Below are positions 16,792 through 26,493 of a stretch of DNA of 64,000 nucleotides, one piece after another. Position 1 is the first letter of the stretch. Each line of letters opens with the position of its first letter. Under the pieces are notes generated by a model that saw only the letters and a program-made list of their open reading frames with translations, was not told the DNA's origin and ran no database searches. Source of the DNA: Burkholderia sp. Bp9143 (GTDB lineage Bacteria > Pseudomonadota > Gammaproteobacteria > Burkholderiales > Burkholderiaceae); contig NZ_QTPO01000021.1 of assembly GCF_003853645.1 (NCBI RefSeq), positions 1 through 64,000 of the forward strand, in the 5' to 3' direction. The translations under genes were made by a program, and so were the position numbers.

Positions 16792-19485
16792 ATGTCCGAC
16801 AACGCCTCCTCCACCGTGATCCGCCGCGCCGACTACACGCCGCCGGCCTTCCTCATCGATTCCGTCGCACTCGAATTCGATCTCGCGCCGGCCCGCACGA
16901 TCGTCAGGAATACGATGCGCGTGCGCCGCAACCCGGACGCGGCGCCCACCCCGCATCTGGAGCTGATGGGCGAAGCGCTCGAATTCCTCGGCGCACAGCT
17001 CGACGGCGCGCCGTATGGTCCGGTGCGCGCGCACGAACACGGGCTGACCGTCGAAAACGTGCCCGACGCGTTCGAGCTTACGCTCGACAGCGCGTGCGCG
17101 CCGGACCAGAACACGACGCTGTCCGGCCTGTACGTGTCGAGCGGCAACTTCTTCACGCAGTGCGAGGCCGAAGGCTTTCGCCGCATCACCTACTTCCTCG
17201 ACCGCCCCGACGTGATGGCGTCGTACACCGTCACGCTGCGCGCCGACAAGAGCGCGTATCCGGTGCTGCTGTCGAACGGCAACCTCGTCGACTCGGGCGA
17301 GCTGCCCGACGGCCGCCACTTCGCGAAATGGGAAGACCCGTTCCGCAAGCCGAGCTATCTGTTCGCGCTGGTCGCGGGCAAGCTTGTCGCGATCGAGGAG
17401 AAGATCACGTCCGGCTCCGGCAAGGAAAAGCTGCTGCAGGTGTGGGTCGAACCGGCCGATCTCGACAAGACCCGTCACGCGATGGATTCGCTGATCCACT
17501 CGATCCGCTGGGACGAGAAGCGCTTCGGCCTAGAGCTCGATCTCGACCGCTTCATGATCGTCGCAGTGGGCGACTTCAACATGGGCGCGATGGAGAACAA
17601 GGGGCTCAATATCTTCAACACGAAGTACGTGCTGGCGAACCCCGAGACCGCAACCGACACCGACTTCGCGAACATCGAATCGGTGGTCGGCCACGAGTAC
17701 TTCCACAACTGGACCGGCAACCGCGTGACCTGCCGCGACTGGTTCCAGCTGAGCCTGAAGGAAGGGCTGACGGTGTTCCGCGACCAGGAATTCTCGGCCG
17801 ACATGGCCGCGGGCGACGACGTCGGATCCGCGGCCCGCGCGGTCAAGCGCATCGAGGACGTGCGCGTGCTGCGCCAGCTGCAGTTCGCCGAGGACGCGGG
17901 CCCGATGGCGCATCCGGTGCGTCCGGAAAGCTACGTCGAGATCAACAACTTCTACACGATGACCGTCTACGAGAAGGGCTCGGAAGTCGTGCGGATGTAC
18001 CAGACGCTGTTCGGCCGCGACGGGTTCCGCAAGGGGATGGACCTGTACTTCAAGCGCCACGACGGTCACGCGGTGACGTGCGACGACTTCCGTCACGCGA
18101 TGGCCGACGCGAACGGGCGCGATCTCGCGCAATTCGAGCGCTGGTACAGCCAAGCCGGCACGCCGCGCGTGTCGGTACGCACCGCATACGACGCGGCCGC
18201 GCGCCGCTACACGGTCACGCTTGCGCAAGGCTACGGCGACGCGTCGCCGGCCGCGCGCGAGACGCAGCAGGGGCCGCTGCTGATCCCGTTCGCGATCGGC
18301 CTGATCGGCCGCGACGGCCGCGACCTGCCGTTGCGCCTCGACGGCGAAGCCGCCGCAACGGGCACGACACGCGTGCTCGACTTCACCGATACCGAACAGA
18401 CCTTCACGTTCGTCGACGTGCCAGAGCAGCCGCTGCCGTCGCTGCTGCGCAATTTCTCGGCACCGGTGATCGTCGAATACGACTATACCGACGACGACCT
18501 CGCCTTCCTGCTCGCGCACGACAGCGACCCGTTCAACCGCTGGGAAGCCGGCCAGCGCCTCGCGACACGCGCGCTGCTGACGCTCGCCGCGCGCGCCGCC
18601 GCGAACGAGCCGCTCACGCTCGGCGAGAAGTTCGTCGCCGCGTTCCGCCGCGTGCTGACCGATGAAAACCTGTCGCCCGCGTTCCGCGAACTCGCGCTGA
18701 CGCTGCCGTCGGAAACCTATCTGGCCGATCAGATGGCGGAAGCCGATCCGGCTGCCGTGCATCGCGCGCGCCAGTTCGTGCGCCGCCAACTCGCGACCGC
18801 GCTGCGCGCCGAGTGGCTCGCCGGCTATGAGCAGCACCAGACGCCGGGCGCGTACGAGCCGACACCGGAAGCATCCGGCCGCCGCGCGCTGAAGAACCTC
18901 GCGCTCGCGTATCTCGCCGAACTCGAGGATCCGGCCGACACCGTGCGCATCGCGACCGCACAGTACGACGCCGCGAACAACATGACCGATCGCGCCGCCG
19001 CGCTCGGCGCGCTGCTGTCCGCCGCGGCGGCGGGCGCGAACGACGCGGCCGCGCGTGCGCTCGACGACTTCTACCGTCGCTTCGAGAAGGAAGCGCTCGT
19101 GATCGACAAGTGGTTCGCGATGCAGGCCGCGCAGCGCGGCACGTCCGCCCAGCCGACGCTCGCGAAGGTCCGCACGCTGATGGCTCACCCTGCGTTCAAC
19201 CTGAAGAACCCGAACCGCGCACGCTCGCTGATCTTCAGCTTCTGCGCGGCGAACCCGGCGCAATTCCACGCGGCGGACGGCTCGGGCTACGCGTTCTGGG
19301 CCGAACAGGTGCTCGCGCTCGACGCGATCAACCCGCAGGTCGCCGCGCGCCTCGCCCGCTCGCTCGAACTGTGGCGACGCTTCACGCCGGCGCTGCGCGA
19401 CCGGATGCGCGAAGCGCTCGAGCAGGTCGCTGCCGGCGCGAAATCGCGTGACGTGCGCGAGATCGTCGAGAAGGCGCTCGCATAA
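16792..19485 (+). CDS. pepN: Aminopeptidase N
   Basis: 897 residues of the M1 metallopeptidase family, close to the E. coli PepN length. The exopeptidase motif GAMEN is at about residues 265-269 and the zinc site HEYFH at about 301-305 with the following Glu in 'LKEGLTVF'. It trims N-terminal amino acids from peptides in the cytoplasm. ATG 16792 was preferred to an in-frame ATG at 16723, which would add 23 unrelated residues. A TACAAT at about 16725 could be its -10 box. Followed by a strong terminator. Confidence 0.95.
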   Translation: MSDNASSTVIRRADYTPPAFLIDSVALEFDLAPARTIVRNTMRVRRNPDAAPTPHLELMGEALEFLGAQLDGAPYGPVRAHEHGLTVENVPDAFELTLDSACAPDQNTTLSGLYVSSGNFFTQCEAEGFRRITYFLDRPDVMASYTVTLRADKSAYPVLLSNGNLVDSGELPDGRHFAKWEDPFRKPSYLFALVAGKLVAIEEKITSGSGKEKLLQVWVEPADLDKTRHAMDSLIHSIRWDEKRFGLELDLDRFMIVAVGDFNMGAMENKGLNIFNTKYVLANPETATDTDFANIESVVGHEYFHNWTGNRVTCRDWFQLSLKEGLTVFRDQEFSADMAAGDDVGSAARAVKRIEDVRVLRQLQFAEDAGPMAHPVRPESYVEINNFYTMTVYEKGSEVVRMYQTLFGRDGFRKGMDLYFKRHDGHAVTCDDFRHAMADANGRDLAQFERWYSQAGTPRVSVRTAYDAAARRYTVTLAQGYGDASPAARETQQGPLLIPFAIGLIGRDGRDLPLRLDGEAAATGTTRVLDFTDTEQTFTFVDVPEQPLPSLLRNFSAPVIVEYDYTDDDLAFLLAHDSDPFNRWEAGQRLATRALLTLAARAAANEPLTLGEKFVAAFRRVLTDENLSPAFRELALTLPSETYLADQMAEADPAAVHRARQFVRRQLATALRAEWLAGYEQHQTPGAYEPTPEASGRRALKNLALAYLAELEDPADTVRIATAQYDAANNMTDRAAALGALLSAAAAGANDAAARALDDFYRRFEKEALVIDKWFAMQAAQRGTSAQPTLAKVRTLMAHPAFNLKNPNRARSLIFSFCAANPAQFHAADGSGYAFWAEQVLALDAINPQVAARLARSLELWRRFTPALRDRMREALEQVAAGAKSRDVREIVEKALA

Positions 19486-19523
19486 CGTAACGCACGCGAT
19501 TCGCCTTGCGCGTCCGCACGACG

Positions 19524-19560
19524 AAGCCGGCGCCGCCCCGTTGCGGCGCCGGCTTTTTTT
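19524..19560 (+). terminator. Rho-independent terminator after pepN
   Basis: The stem AAGCCGGCGCCGC / GCGGCGCCGGCTT is followed by a T7 run, 38 bases after the pepN stop. Confidence 0.9.
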
Positions 19561-19773
19561 ATCGGCCGAAGGTTGGCGGGGTCGGAGCCGGACAAGGGTT
19601 CGAACACCCGGCTTTCCCGCCGCGGCAGGGCCGATCCGCGGCGCAGTGCACGCCGGAGCCCGGCCGAATCGGCCGCCCGACCATGTAACCGGACGAAAAA
19701 AGGCGGCGGGTCGGGAGGCGCGCCGGGTAAAATTGCGGCAATTCAAGGATTCTTTGGCCTTTCGGAGTCTGTC

Positions 19774-20787
19774 ATGTCCATTGCCCGCCGCACCACGCTG
19801 TCCAAGTTCCTGATCGAGCAGCAGCGTGAGACCAACAACCTGCCCGCCGACCTCCGCCTGCTGATCGAAGTCGTCGCCCGCGCGTGCAAGGCGATCAGCT
19901 ACAACGTGTCGAAGGGCGCGCTCGGCGATGCACTCGGTACCGCCGGCAGCGAGAACGTCCAGGGCGAAGTGCAGAAGAAGCTCGACATCCTGTCGAACGA
20001 GATCCTGCTCGACGCGAACGAATGGGGCGGCAACCTCGCCGCGATGGCGTCGGAGGAAATGGAAACGTTCTTCCCGATCCCCGCGAACTACCCGCGCGGC
20101 GAATACCTGCTCGTGTTCGACCCGCTCGACGGCTCGTCGAACATCGACGTGAACGTGTCGATCGGCACGATCTTCTCGGTGCTGCGCTGCCCGGACGGCA
20201 AGCTGGCCACCGAGGAATCGTTCCTGCAACCGGGCACGGAGCAGGTCGCGGCCGGCTACGCGGTGTACGGCCCGCAAACCGTGTTCGTGCTGACGACCGG
20301 CAACGGCGTGAACTGCTTCACGCTCGATCGCGAAGTCGGCTCGTGGGTGCTCACGCAAAGCAACATGCAAATCCCGGCCGATACGCGCGAATACGCGATC
20401 AACGCATCGAACGCACGCCACTGGTACGAACCGGTCCAGCGCTACGTCAACGAGCTGAACGCCGGCAAGGAAGGCCCGCGCGGCGACAACTTCAACATGC
20501 GCTGGATCGCGTCGATGGTGGCCGACGTGCACCGGATCCTGAACCGCGGCGGCATCTTCATGTACCCGGCCGACAAGCGCACGCCCGATCGTCCGGGCAA
20601 GCTGCGCCTGATGTATGAAGCGAACCCGATGTCGTTCATCGTCGAACAGGCGGGCGGCGCCGCGACGACGGGCACGCAGCGCATCATGGAAGTGCAGCCG
20701 AACGGCCTGCACCAGCGCGTGCCGGTATTCCTCGGTTCGAAGAACGAAGTCGAGCGCGTGACCGGCTATCACAACGAAGGCGAATAA
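19774..20787 (+). CDS. fbp: Fructose-1,6-bisphosphatase class 1
   Basis: 337 residues. The metal and phosphate site of class I FBPase is visible as '[19 protein letters not shown]' (about residues 110-128), and the C-terminal '[19 protein letters not shown]' is the usual substrate-binding end. It hydrolyses fructose 1,6-bisphosphate in gluconeogenesis. ATG 19774 has GGAG six bases upstream; the open frame before it crosses the pepN terminator and is not coding. Confidence 0.95.
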   Translation: MSIARRTTLSKFLIEQQRETNNLPADLRLLIEVVARACKAISYNVSKGALGDALGTAGSENVQGEVQKKLDILSNEILLDANEWGGNLAAMASEEMETFFPIPANYPRGEYLLVFDPLDGSSNIDVNVSIGTIFSVLRCPDGKLATEESFLQPGTEQVAAGYAVYGPQTVFVLTTGNGVNCFTLDREVGSWVLTQSNMQIPADTREYAINASNARHWYEPVQRYVNELNAGKEGPRGDNFNMRWIASMVADVHRILNRGGIFMYPADKRTPDRPGKLRLMYEANPMSFIVEQAGGAATTGTQRIMEVQPNGLHQRVPVFLGSKNEVERVTGYHNEGE

Positions 20788-20947
20788 ATTCGCACTGCAC
20801 CACTAGACGGAGGTGCGAGACCTCAGTACAATCGCGCCTTCGCGATGTGGCCCTGACAGGCTGCATCGCAGTGAAGTGAAAGCGGGAGTCCGCCGGATCG
20901 AGGGTTTCGCGAAGCAGCAGCAAGCTGAAAAAATTTCGCAAAACCTA

Positions 20948-20977
20948 TTGCCAAGATCTCGGATTTCACCATATAAT
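20948..20977 (+). promoter_or_regulatory. Sigma70-type promoter of tRNA-Thr
   Basis: TTGCCA (20948-20953) and TATAAT (20972-20977) are separated by 18 bases, with transcription expected near 20984, eight bases before the tRNA. Confidence 0.75.
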
Positions 20978-20991
20978 TTCATTTCTCTGCT

Positions 20992-21067
20992 GCCGGTGTA
21001 GCTCAGTTGGTAGAGCAGCGCATTCGTAATGCGAAGGTCGTAGGTTCGACTCCTATCTCCGGCACCA
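20992..21067 (+). tRNA. tRNA-Thr (anticodon CGU)
   Basis: 76 bases with encoded CCA. The acceptor stem GCCGGTG pairs with the 3' end, the D-arm is AGCTCAGTTGGTAGAGC, the anticodon loop TTCGTAA reads CGT, and the T-loop is GGTTCGACTCC. The CGU anticodon decodes ACG. Confidence 0.97.
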
Positions 21068-21073
21068 AGATAT

Positions 21074-21106
21074 AAAGGCCTGATAAGCATCGCTTATCAG
21101 GCCTTT
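21074..21106 (+). terminator. Terminator after tRNA-Thr
   Basis: A 15-base arm AAAGGCCTGATAAGC pairs exactly with 21092-21106 around a 3-base loop, followed by TCTCTTTT. Confidence 0.9.
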
Positions 21107-21246
21107 TCTCTTTTCCGGCCACGTTTCCGATACACGAAATCGTACGCCCGCCCTCCCCGTCATTTCCTGCTTGCGGGCATCTCCCGACTCCCGCGCCGCG
21201 CGCCGCCGATTACAATCGCCGGACCACCCGCCCCTCCCCCAGCATC

Positions 21247-22056
21247 ATGCGCACCTGGCGTCTCGAACGACCGAACCTCAGCGGACAACTGGACGTGTCC
21301 CGCGCAACCGGTCTCGTCGCCGCGATCGGCGGCAGCGAACCGAATGCGTTCGCGGCGGAAATCCTGAAGCTGTTCGACGATGCGCTGTCCGTCACGCAGT
21401 GCACGATCTTCGCGTATGAGTTCGGCAACCGGCCGCGCACCGTGTCGGTCGCCGATCATCGCGGCGGCCGCTACCTGCGCGACGTCGCCGACACCTACGC
21501 GCGACATTTCTACGCCCTCGACGGCAACCAGAAGATCGTCTCGACCACGGGTCGCGGCACGCACCGCCGCGACGTGCTGCTGCATCAGCAGGCCAGCGAC
21601 GAGATCGGCCACGATGCGTATCGCGCGGCCTGCTACCGCGGCCCGGACGTATCCGATCGCCTCGCGTTGCTGATGCAGCCGAACGACTCGACCTGGCTGT
21701 CGATCAACCTGTATCGCGCGCATCGCAGCGGCGCGTTCCAGCCGCGCGAGATCGCGGCCATCGAAACGCTCGCACCGTTGATCGTGCAGGCCGCGCAGCA
21801 TCACTACACGCTCGCCGGCTCGACGCAGATCGGCATCCCGCAACTGATGCTCGCGCGGCTGCGCGGCGCATGCCCTGCACTGTCCAAGCGCGAACTCGAC
21901 GTGCTGCGCGGCGTGCTCGAAGGCCAGACCGCGCAGGAGATCGGCGACACGATCGGCGTGAAGGCCTCGAGCGTCGTCACCTACCAGAAGCGCGCGTACC
22001 GGCGCCTCGGCATCTCGAGCCAGCGCCAGCTGTTTGCGCTGTGCCTGCAACCCTGA
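21247..22056 (+). CDS. LuxR-family HTH regulator
   Basis: 269 residues. The C-terminal ~65 residues form a LuxR/NarL DNA-binding domain ('LSKRELDVLRGVLEGQTAQEIGDTIGVKASSVVTYQKRAYRRLGI'). The N-terminal ~200 residues resemble a GAF-like sensor and lack a phospho-acceptor receiver or the conserved Trp/Tyr set of acyl-homoserine-lactone receptors as far as I can judge. It lies upstream and in the same orientation as an FAD monooxygenase and a DUF2783 gene, so it probably controls them in response to a small aromatic or related compound (inference). Confidence 0.83.
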   Translation: MRTWRLERPNLSGQLDVSRATGLVAAIGGSEPNAFAAEILKLFDDALSVTQCTIFAYEFGNRPRTVSVADHRGGRYLRDVADTYARHFYALDGNQKIVSTTGRGTHRRDVLLHQQASDEIGHDAYRAACYRGPDVSDRLALLMQPNDSTWLSINLYRAHRSGAFQPREIAAIETLAPLIVQAAQHHYTLAGSTQIGIPQLMLARLRGACPALSKRELDVLRGVLEGQTAQEIGDTIGVKASSVVTYQKRAYRRLGISSQRQLFALCLQP

Positions 22057-22231
22057 ACTGCGCGCGCCGATCCTGAGCGCGTCGGGGTAAATCCCGGCCC
22101 ACCGCCGGCCGTTCGCCGTACCCGGAATGGGGACAGCGGCGTCCGGCACGGCTTCCATACTGCATCCAACTGCCCGCACGCATCGCGTCGTCGAGCGTGC
22201 GCGTCCGATCAGTGCAACCTGGAAGCCAACG

Positions 22232-23977
22232 ATGGGCATCGAATTCAAGCCATATCCGTTCGTCGCCGCGCGCCATCGCGCGCACCTGCCGCCCCGCAGC
22301 GACGGTGTCGATACGCAGCGGCACCACGTCGCGATCGTCGGCGGCGGGCCGGTGGGCCTCGCCGTCGCACTCGGCCTTGCCAATCACGGCATCCGCAGCG
22401 TGCCGCTGGAAGCCGACGATTCGGTCTGTCACGGCAGCCGCGCGATCTGCATCTCGCGACGCAGCCTCGAGATCATCGAGCGGCTCGGCGCGCTCGACAG
22501 CTTCATGCGCGTCGGACTGCCGTGGAGCGGCGGACGCAGCTTCTATCGTCGCGACGAAGTGCTGCATTTCACGATGCCGCAGGACGAGAACCAGAAGCTG
22601 CCGCCGATGGTGAACCTCGCGCAGTATCACATCGAGCAGTTCCTGCTCGATGCCGCGCTGCGCCGCCCCGAACTCATCGAGATCCGCTGGCAGGCGAAGG
22701 TCGCGGGTGTCACGCGGCACCCGGACGGCGTGCGCCTCGACGTCGACACGCCGCTCGGCGGCTACGCACTCGATGCCGACTGGGTCGTCGCGAGCGATGG
22801 CGGGCGCAGCACGATGCGCGATGCGCTCGGCCTGTCGCTGCAGGGCACAAGCTATGAAGGCCGCTACGTGATCGTCGACATCGCGCTCGACAGCGATCGG
22901 CCGACCGAGCGGCTCGCATACTTCGACCCGGCATCGAACCCCGGCTCGACGGTGCTCGTGCACAAGCAGCCCGACAACGTATGGCGGATCGACTACCAGT
23001 TGCGCGACGACGAGGATCCCGAAGCGGCGGTGAAACCCGAGAACGTGATCCCGCGCGTGCAGAACCTGCTCGACATGATGGGCGAGCGCGGCGACTGGTC
23101 GCCGATCTGGATCACGATCTACAAGGCGAACGCACTGACGCTCGAACGCTACCGGCACGGCCGCGTGCTGTTCTGCGGCGACGCCGCGCACCTCGTGCCG
23201 ATCTTCGGCGTGCGCGGCGCGAATTCGGGCATCGACGACGCCGACAATGTCGCGTGGAAACTGGCGTACGTCATTCGCGGCCTCGCGTCGGACGCGCTGC
23301 TCGACAGCTATTCGGACGAACGCGTGTTCGCGACGCACGAGAACCTGCGCTACGGCACCAAGAGCACCGAGTTCATGGCGCCGCCGTCGTTCGCGTTCGA
23401 CCTGATGCGCAAGGCCGTGCTGACGCTCGCAGTCCGCCATCCGGCGTTGCGTTCGCTGATCAATCCGCGCCAGACGTCGGCCATCGCTTATACGGCGTCG
23501 CCGCTCAATGCGGACGAGCGCGATACGTTTTCGGCCGGGCCGGCGCCCGGCATGGTACTCGCGGAATGTCCGCTGATGCTGCATGCGTCGAGCGACATCG
23601 GCAACGCCGACGGCGCGCGGCGCGGCCACCTGACCGATCTCGTCGGCCCGCGTTTCACCGCGCTCCGCTTCACGCGCGACGGTGCGCCCGATCCGTCGTT
23701 CGCCGATCTCGAGCGACACCTGCGCGACGCCGGCATACCGTTCGCGCCGGTCACGCTCGCGCGGCACGCGGCACCGCAACAGCCGGGGTGCGTCGGCTAC
23801 GATGCCGACGGCCGGCTGTTCGACCTGTACGGTGCGCGCGACGGCACCGTCTATCTCGTGCGTCCGGACGGACACGTGCTCGGCCGCTGGCACGATGCAC
23901 GCGCCGCCGACCTGACCGCCGCACTCGAACGCGCGCTTCACCCGCACACGTCAGCCGATCTTCAGGAGAACACATGA
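22232..23977 (+). CDS. FAD-dependent monooxygenase (MhpA-like)
   Basis: 581 residues with group A flavoprotein hydroxylase motifs: GGGPVG at residues 37-42, DG motif 'VVASDGGRSTMR', and GD motif 'VLFCGDAAHLVPIFGVRGANSGI', plus a C-terminal thioredoxin-like domain. Relatives hydroxylate aromatic acids such as 3-(3-hydroxyphenyl)propionate; the substrate here is not determined. ATG 22232 has GGAA upstream. Its TGA overlaps the ATG of the DUF2783 gene by four bases (ATGA), so both are translated together. The LuxR-type gene upstream is a likely regulator. Confidence 0.85.
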   Translation: MGIEFKPYPFVAARHRAHLPPRSDGVDTQRHHVAIVGGGPVGLAVALGLANHGIRSVPLEADDSVCHGSRAICISRRSLEIIERLGALDSFMRVGLPWSGGRSFYRRDEVLHFTMPQDENQKLPPMVNLAQYHIEQFLLDAALRRPELIEIRWQAKVAGVTRHPDGVRLDVDTPLGGYALDADWVVASDGGRSTMRDALGLSLQGTSYEGRYVIVDIALDSDRPTERLAYFDPASNPGSTVLVHKQPDNVWRIDYQLRDDEDPEAAVKPENVIPRVQNLLDMMGERGDWSPIWITIYKANALTLERYRHGRVLFCGDAAHLVPIFGVRGANSGIDDADNVAWKLAYVIRGLASDALLDSYSDERVFATHENLRYGTKSTEFMAPPSFAFDLMRKAVLTLAVRHPALRSLINPRQTSAIAYTASPLNADERDTFSAGPAPGMVLAECPLMLHASSDIGNADGARRGHLTDLVGPRFTALRFTRDGAPDPSFADLERHLRDAGIPFAPVTLARHAAPQQPGCVGYDADGRLFDLYGARDGTVYLVRPDGHVLGRWHDARAADLTAALERALHPHTSADLQENT

Positions 23978-24186
23978 TGACCGACACCGAACGCGACATC
24001 CTATACACCGACCTGTGCCGCACGATGACCCGCATCGGCGAAACCGATGCGTCGCTCTTTCTCGCCCGCTTCGCACTGCTGGCGATCGAGGCGATCGGCG
24101 ATGCGGCGACCGTTACCCGCCTGATTGCCGATGCCGGCGACGGCCTGCCCGAAACGGACGCACCGGCACCGACGCACGGACGATGA
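23974..24186 (+). CDS. DUF2783 small protein
   Basis: 70 residues, helical, with 'FLARFALLAIEAIGDAATVTRLIADA' making up the core. It matches the DUF2783 family, usually encoded right after FAD monooxygenases, as here (ATGA overlap with the preceding gene, ribosome site AGGAG). Its constant pairing suggests an accessory or regulatory partner of the hydroxylase, but no function is known to me. Confidence 0.8.
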   Translation: MMTDTERDILYTDLCRTMTRIGETDASLFLARFALLAIEAIGDAATVTRLIADAGDGLPETDAPAPTHGR

Positions 24187-24417
24187 CGCATGACGCACCA
24201 CCGTGCTGCCACCGCCATTCCTTACAGATATATTTCACAGACGGACGAATCATCTGGAAAAACCCGTTAAGGGTGCATAACATTACTTAACGATTCCGAC
24301 CCGTCTATCGCGTTACATTGCGTGGGCGGCGCGGCAGGTCGCATGTCGCCTTCATACAGCTTGCGGCGAAACAGCCGACGTCCGGTCATTTCGACTCAAC
24401 TTAAGGAGAGGATCACC

Positions 24418-24672
24418 ATGACTCATGGCTTGATTATGTGGCTCATCATCGGCGCGATTGCCGGCTGGCTGGCTGGCTTGCTCGTCAAGGGCGGCGGGTT
24501 CGGCCTGATCGTCGACATCATCGTCGGCATCGTCGGCGCGGTGATCGGCGGCTGGCTGGCCGGGCTGCTCGGCATCAGCATCGGCAGCGGCTTCATCGGC
24601 TCGGTGATCGTCGCGGTCATCGGCGCCGTGATCCTGCTGTTCGTGATCCGGCTGTTCAGGCGCGCGGCCTGA
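24418..24672 (+). CDS. GlsB/YeaQ/YmgE family membrane protein
   Basis: 84 residues, almost entirely membrane-spanning and Gly-rich, with repeated 'GxxxG' patterns (IGAIAGWLAGLLVKGGGFG, VGAVIGGWLAGLLGI) that define the transglycosylase-associated/YeaQ family. These small inner-membrane proteins are often induced by stress. An excellent ribosome site (AAGGAGAGG) precedes ATG 24418. Single gene with its own terminator. Confidence 0.88.
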   Translation: MTHGLIMWLIIGAIAGWLAGLLVKGGGFGLIVDIIVGIVGAVIGGWLAGLLGISIGSGFIGSVIVAVIGAVILLFVIRLFRRAA

Positions 24673-24683
24673 CGATCTTCTCG

Positions 24684-24703
24684 CGCGCCTTCGGGCGCGT
24701 TTT
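24684..24703 (+). terminator. Terminator with TTCG tetraloop after GlsB-like gene
   Basis: CGCGCC-TTCG-GGCGCG followed by TTTTCGTT, 11 bases after the stop codon. Confidence 0.75.
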
Positions 24704-24754
24704 CGTTCTTGCATTGAAGCGGCGCGCGGCATCCCGCGCGCGCCGCCGTCCGTT

Positions 24755-25237
24755 TCAGCGGTGCTTGCCGCGCTGCAACCAGCCGTCGAGCACGTCGGTC
24801 GTCAGCAATCCGCTGCGCGCTTCACGTGCGCCATCGCGTCCAATCCCCACGGTTCGCGGCATTTCTCCCCGCCATCCCGCATCGAGCGCCGCCCGCAGAC
24901 GCTCGGGCATCGGCTCCGCGTTCGCATACTGTGCGACCTGCGGCGGCAGGTTCATTTGCGCGAGCGCCTGCGCAATTGCCGCACCGTTGTCGTCGTACGC
25001 GTCCATCGAGACCATCGCGAGTTGCACGTCCGGATGCCAGCGCTGCCACGCGACGAGATGCGCGGCGTTCTCGCGGCAGTATCCGCAATCGAGCGACCAG
25101 ATCTCGACCGCGAGCGGCCGTTCATGCGCCGTCGCGTACACCTTCGCGACCTCGGCCGCACGCAGCGGTTGCAGTTCGCCGGCCCAAGCGGGCAAGCTCG
25201 CAAGCACCGCACCGATCAACACCATCAGCCGTTTCAT
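24755..25237 (-). CDS. Periplasmic thioredoxin-fold protein
   Basis: 160 residues: a cleavable signal peptide (MKRLMVLIGAVLASLPAWAG) and a thioredoxin-like domain with the redox pair CGYC in 'EIWSLDCGYCRENAAHL' and a Pro at 'EMPRTVG' in the cis-Pro position. It is the last gene of a minus-strand operon; its ATG overlaps the stop of the sialidase-fold gene (25234-25237). The neighbouring protein is rich in conserved-looking cysteines, so this thioredoxin probably keeps those cysteines in the right redox state (inference). Confidence 0.82.
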   Translation of the reverse strand: MKRLMVLIGAVLASLPAWAGELQPLRAAEVAKVYATAHERPLAVEIWSLDCGYCRENAAHLVAWQRWHPDVQLAMVSMDAYDDNGAAIAQALAQMNLPPQVAQYANAEPMPERLRAALDAGWRGEMPRTVGIGRDGAREARSGLLTTDVLDGWLQRGKHR

Positions 25238-26493
25238 TGCGCACCCTCCACGGGAATCAGCCGGTAGCCGTCGTTACGCGTACGCCACGACAGGTAGATA
25301 CGGCCCGCATCGTCGAGCAGTTGCGGGTTGTCGCTCGCGCCCGACGTCGACGCGATCGCGCACTGCGCCGACCAGTGCTCGCCGCGATCGTCCGAGCGGC
25401 GCAGCTTGATCTGCATCGTGTCGCCGTCGAACGCCTTCCATGCGAGCCAGACGACATCACCGCGCGCGACGAGCGCCGCATGCGATGCCTGCTCGGCCGG
25501 CACCGCCGGATTCGCGCCGAACGCCCAGGGCGTGCCGCGCGGCCGGCCATCGGCGCCGATGCGCGAATAAAACACGTCGGCGCGGCCGTCGACGACGCCG
25601 AACCACGCAAGATGGCGCGTGCCGTCCGGTGTGATCGCGAGCGCCGGCCCGTGCTCGGGACAGGCCTCGACATGCCAGTTCGAGAACGTCGCACGCTCCG
25701 GCAGGACGGGCGCCGACGCCGACACGGGCAATACCGCGAGCGCATGGTCGCGGATCTGCCCCGGGAACACGTTGCGCCACACGGCTTCGATGTGTCCGGC
25801 CGGATCGATCGCCATCGCGATGCGGCAGCATTCGCACGTGTGGTCGGTCACCTTGCGCTCGGGCTCGAACGACGCGCCGCCGTCGCGCGACACCGCGTAG
25901 TAGACGGCCGCGCCGTCGTACGCCTGCCCCGCCGCCTTCGCCGCGACGAGGTCGCGCTTGTCGATCCACGCGATCGCGATGTTGCCGGCCGAATCGACGG
26001 CCATCATGTCGAAGCGGTGCGTGATCGCCTGCCGGTCGCGATGCACGGTGACCGGTACGCTCCAGGTCACGCCGCCATCGAGCGAACGCGAAAAGCGCAC
26101 CATGCCTGTGTACGGCGCATCGAGCGGCATCGACCATGACACGTACACCGCGCGACCGTCCGGGCTCGTCGCAGTCTTCGAGCGATTCTCCGCACTCGTG
26201 TAGATCGGCTCGGGCATCGCGTTGACGGTCACGGGCGCGGACAGCGTGCGGCCCGCGTCGTCCGAGTGCGCGACGACGACGTGCGCGCCGTCGACCCATG
26301 CGACCCACAGCCGGTGCCGCGCGTCGAACGCCGCGCCGGTCGCGAGCGGCTGCTTCTGTTGCACCGGTGCGGCCTGCATGCTCATGTGCGCCGCATGCGA
26401 ATCGGCGGCTCTGGGTGCGTCGTGTGCGCCGGCGGGCGACAGCGCCGCGAGCCACAACGCGCAGCCTGCCGCGAACGATTTCACATCAACCAT
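25234..26493 (-). CDS. Exported Cys-rich sialidase-fold (BNR/Asp-box) protein
   Basis: 419 residues. A signal peptide ends near residue 23 and is followed by a His/Met-rich stretch (HDAPRAADSHAAHMSMQ). The body is a beta-propeller with at least four Asp-box repeats (S-x-D-x-G-x-x-W/F), for example 'SRSLDGGVTWSVP' and 'RRSDDRGEHWSA'. It is not an obvious glycosidase: instead it has a CECC cluster at residues 220-223 ('DHTCECCRIAM') and 'WHVEACPEHGP' at 273-283, which look like a metal or redox site. The start overlaps the end of the TonB-receptor gene by 13 bases, and GGAGAA precedes ATG 26493. Annotation as 'sialidase' describes the fold only; a role in handling a metal taken up by the receptor is inference. 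Confidence 0.75.
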   Translation of the reverse strand: MVDVKSFAAGCALWLAALSPAGAHDAPRAADSHAAHMSMQAAPVQQKQPLATGAAFDARHRLWVAWVDGAHVVVAHSDDAGRTLSAPVTVNAMPEPIYTSAENRSKTATSPDGRAVYVSWSMPLDAPYTGMVRFSRSLDGGVTWSVPVTVHRDRQAITHRFDMMAVDSAGNIAIAWIDKRDLVAAKAAGQAYDGAAVYYAVSRDGGASFEPERKVTDHTCECCRIAMAIDPAGHIEAVWRNVFPGQIRDHALAVLPVSASAPVLPERATFSNWHVEACPEHGPALAITPDGTRHLAWFGVVDGRADVFYSRIGADGRPRGTPWAFGANPAVPAEQASHAALVARGDVVWLAWKAFDGDTMQIKLRRSDDRGEHWSAQCAIASTSGASDNPQLLDDAGRIYLSWRTRNDGYRLIPVEGAQ

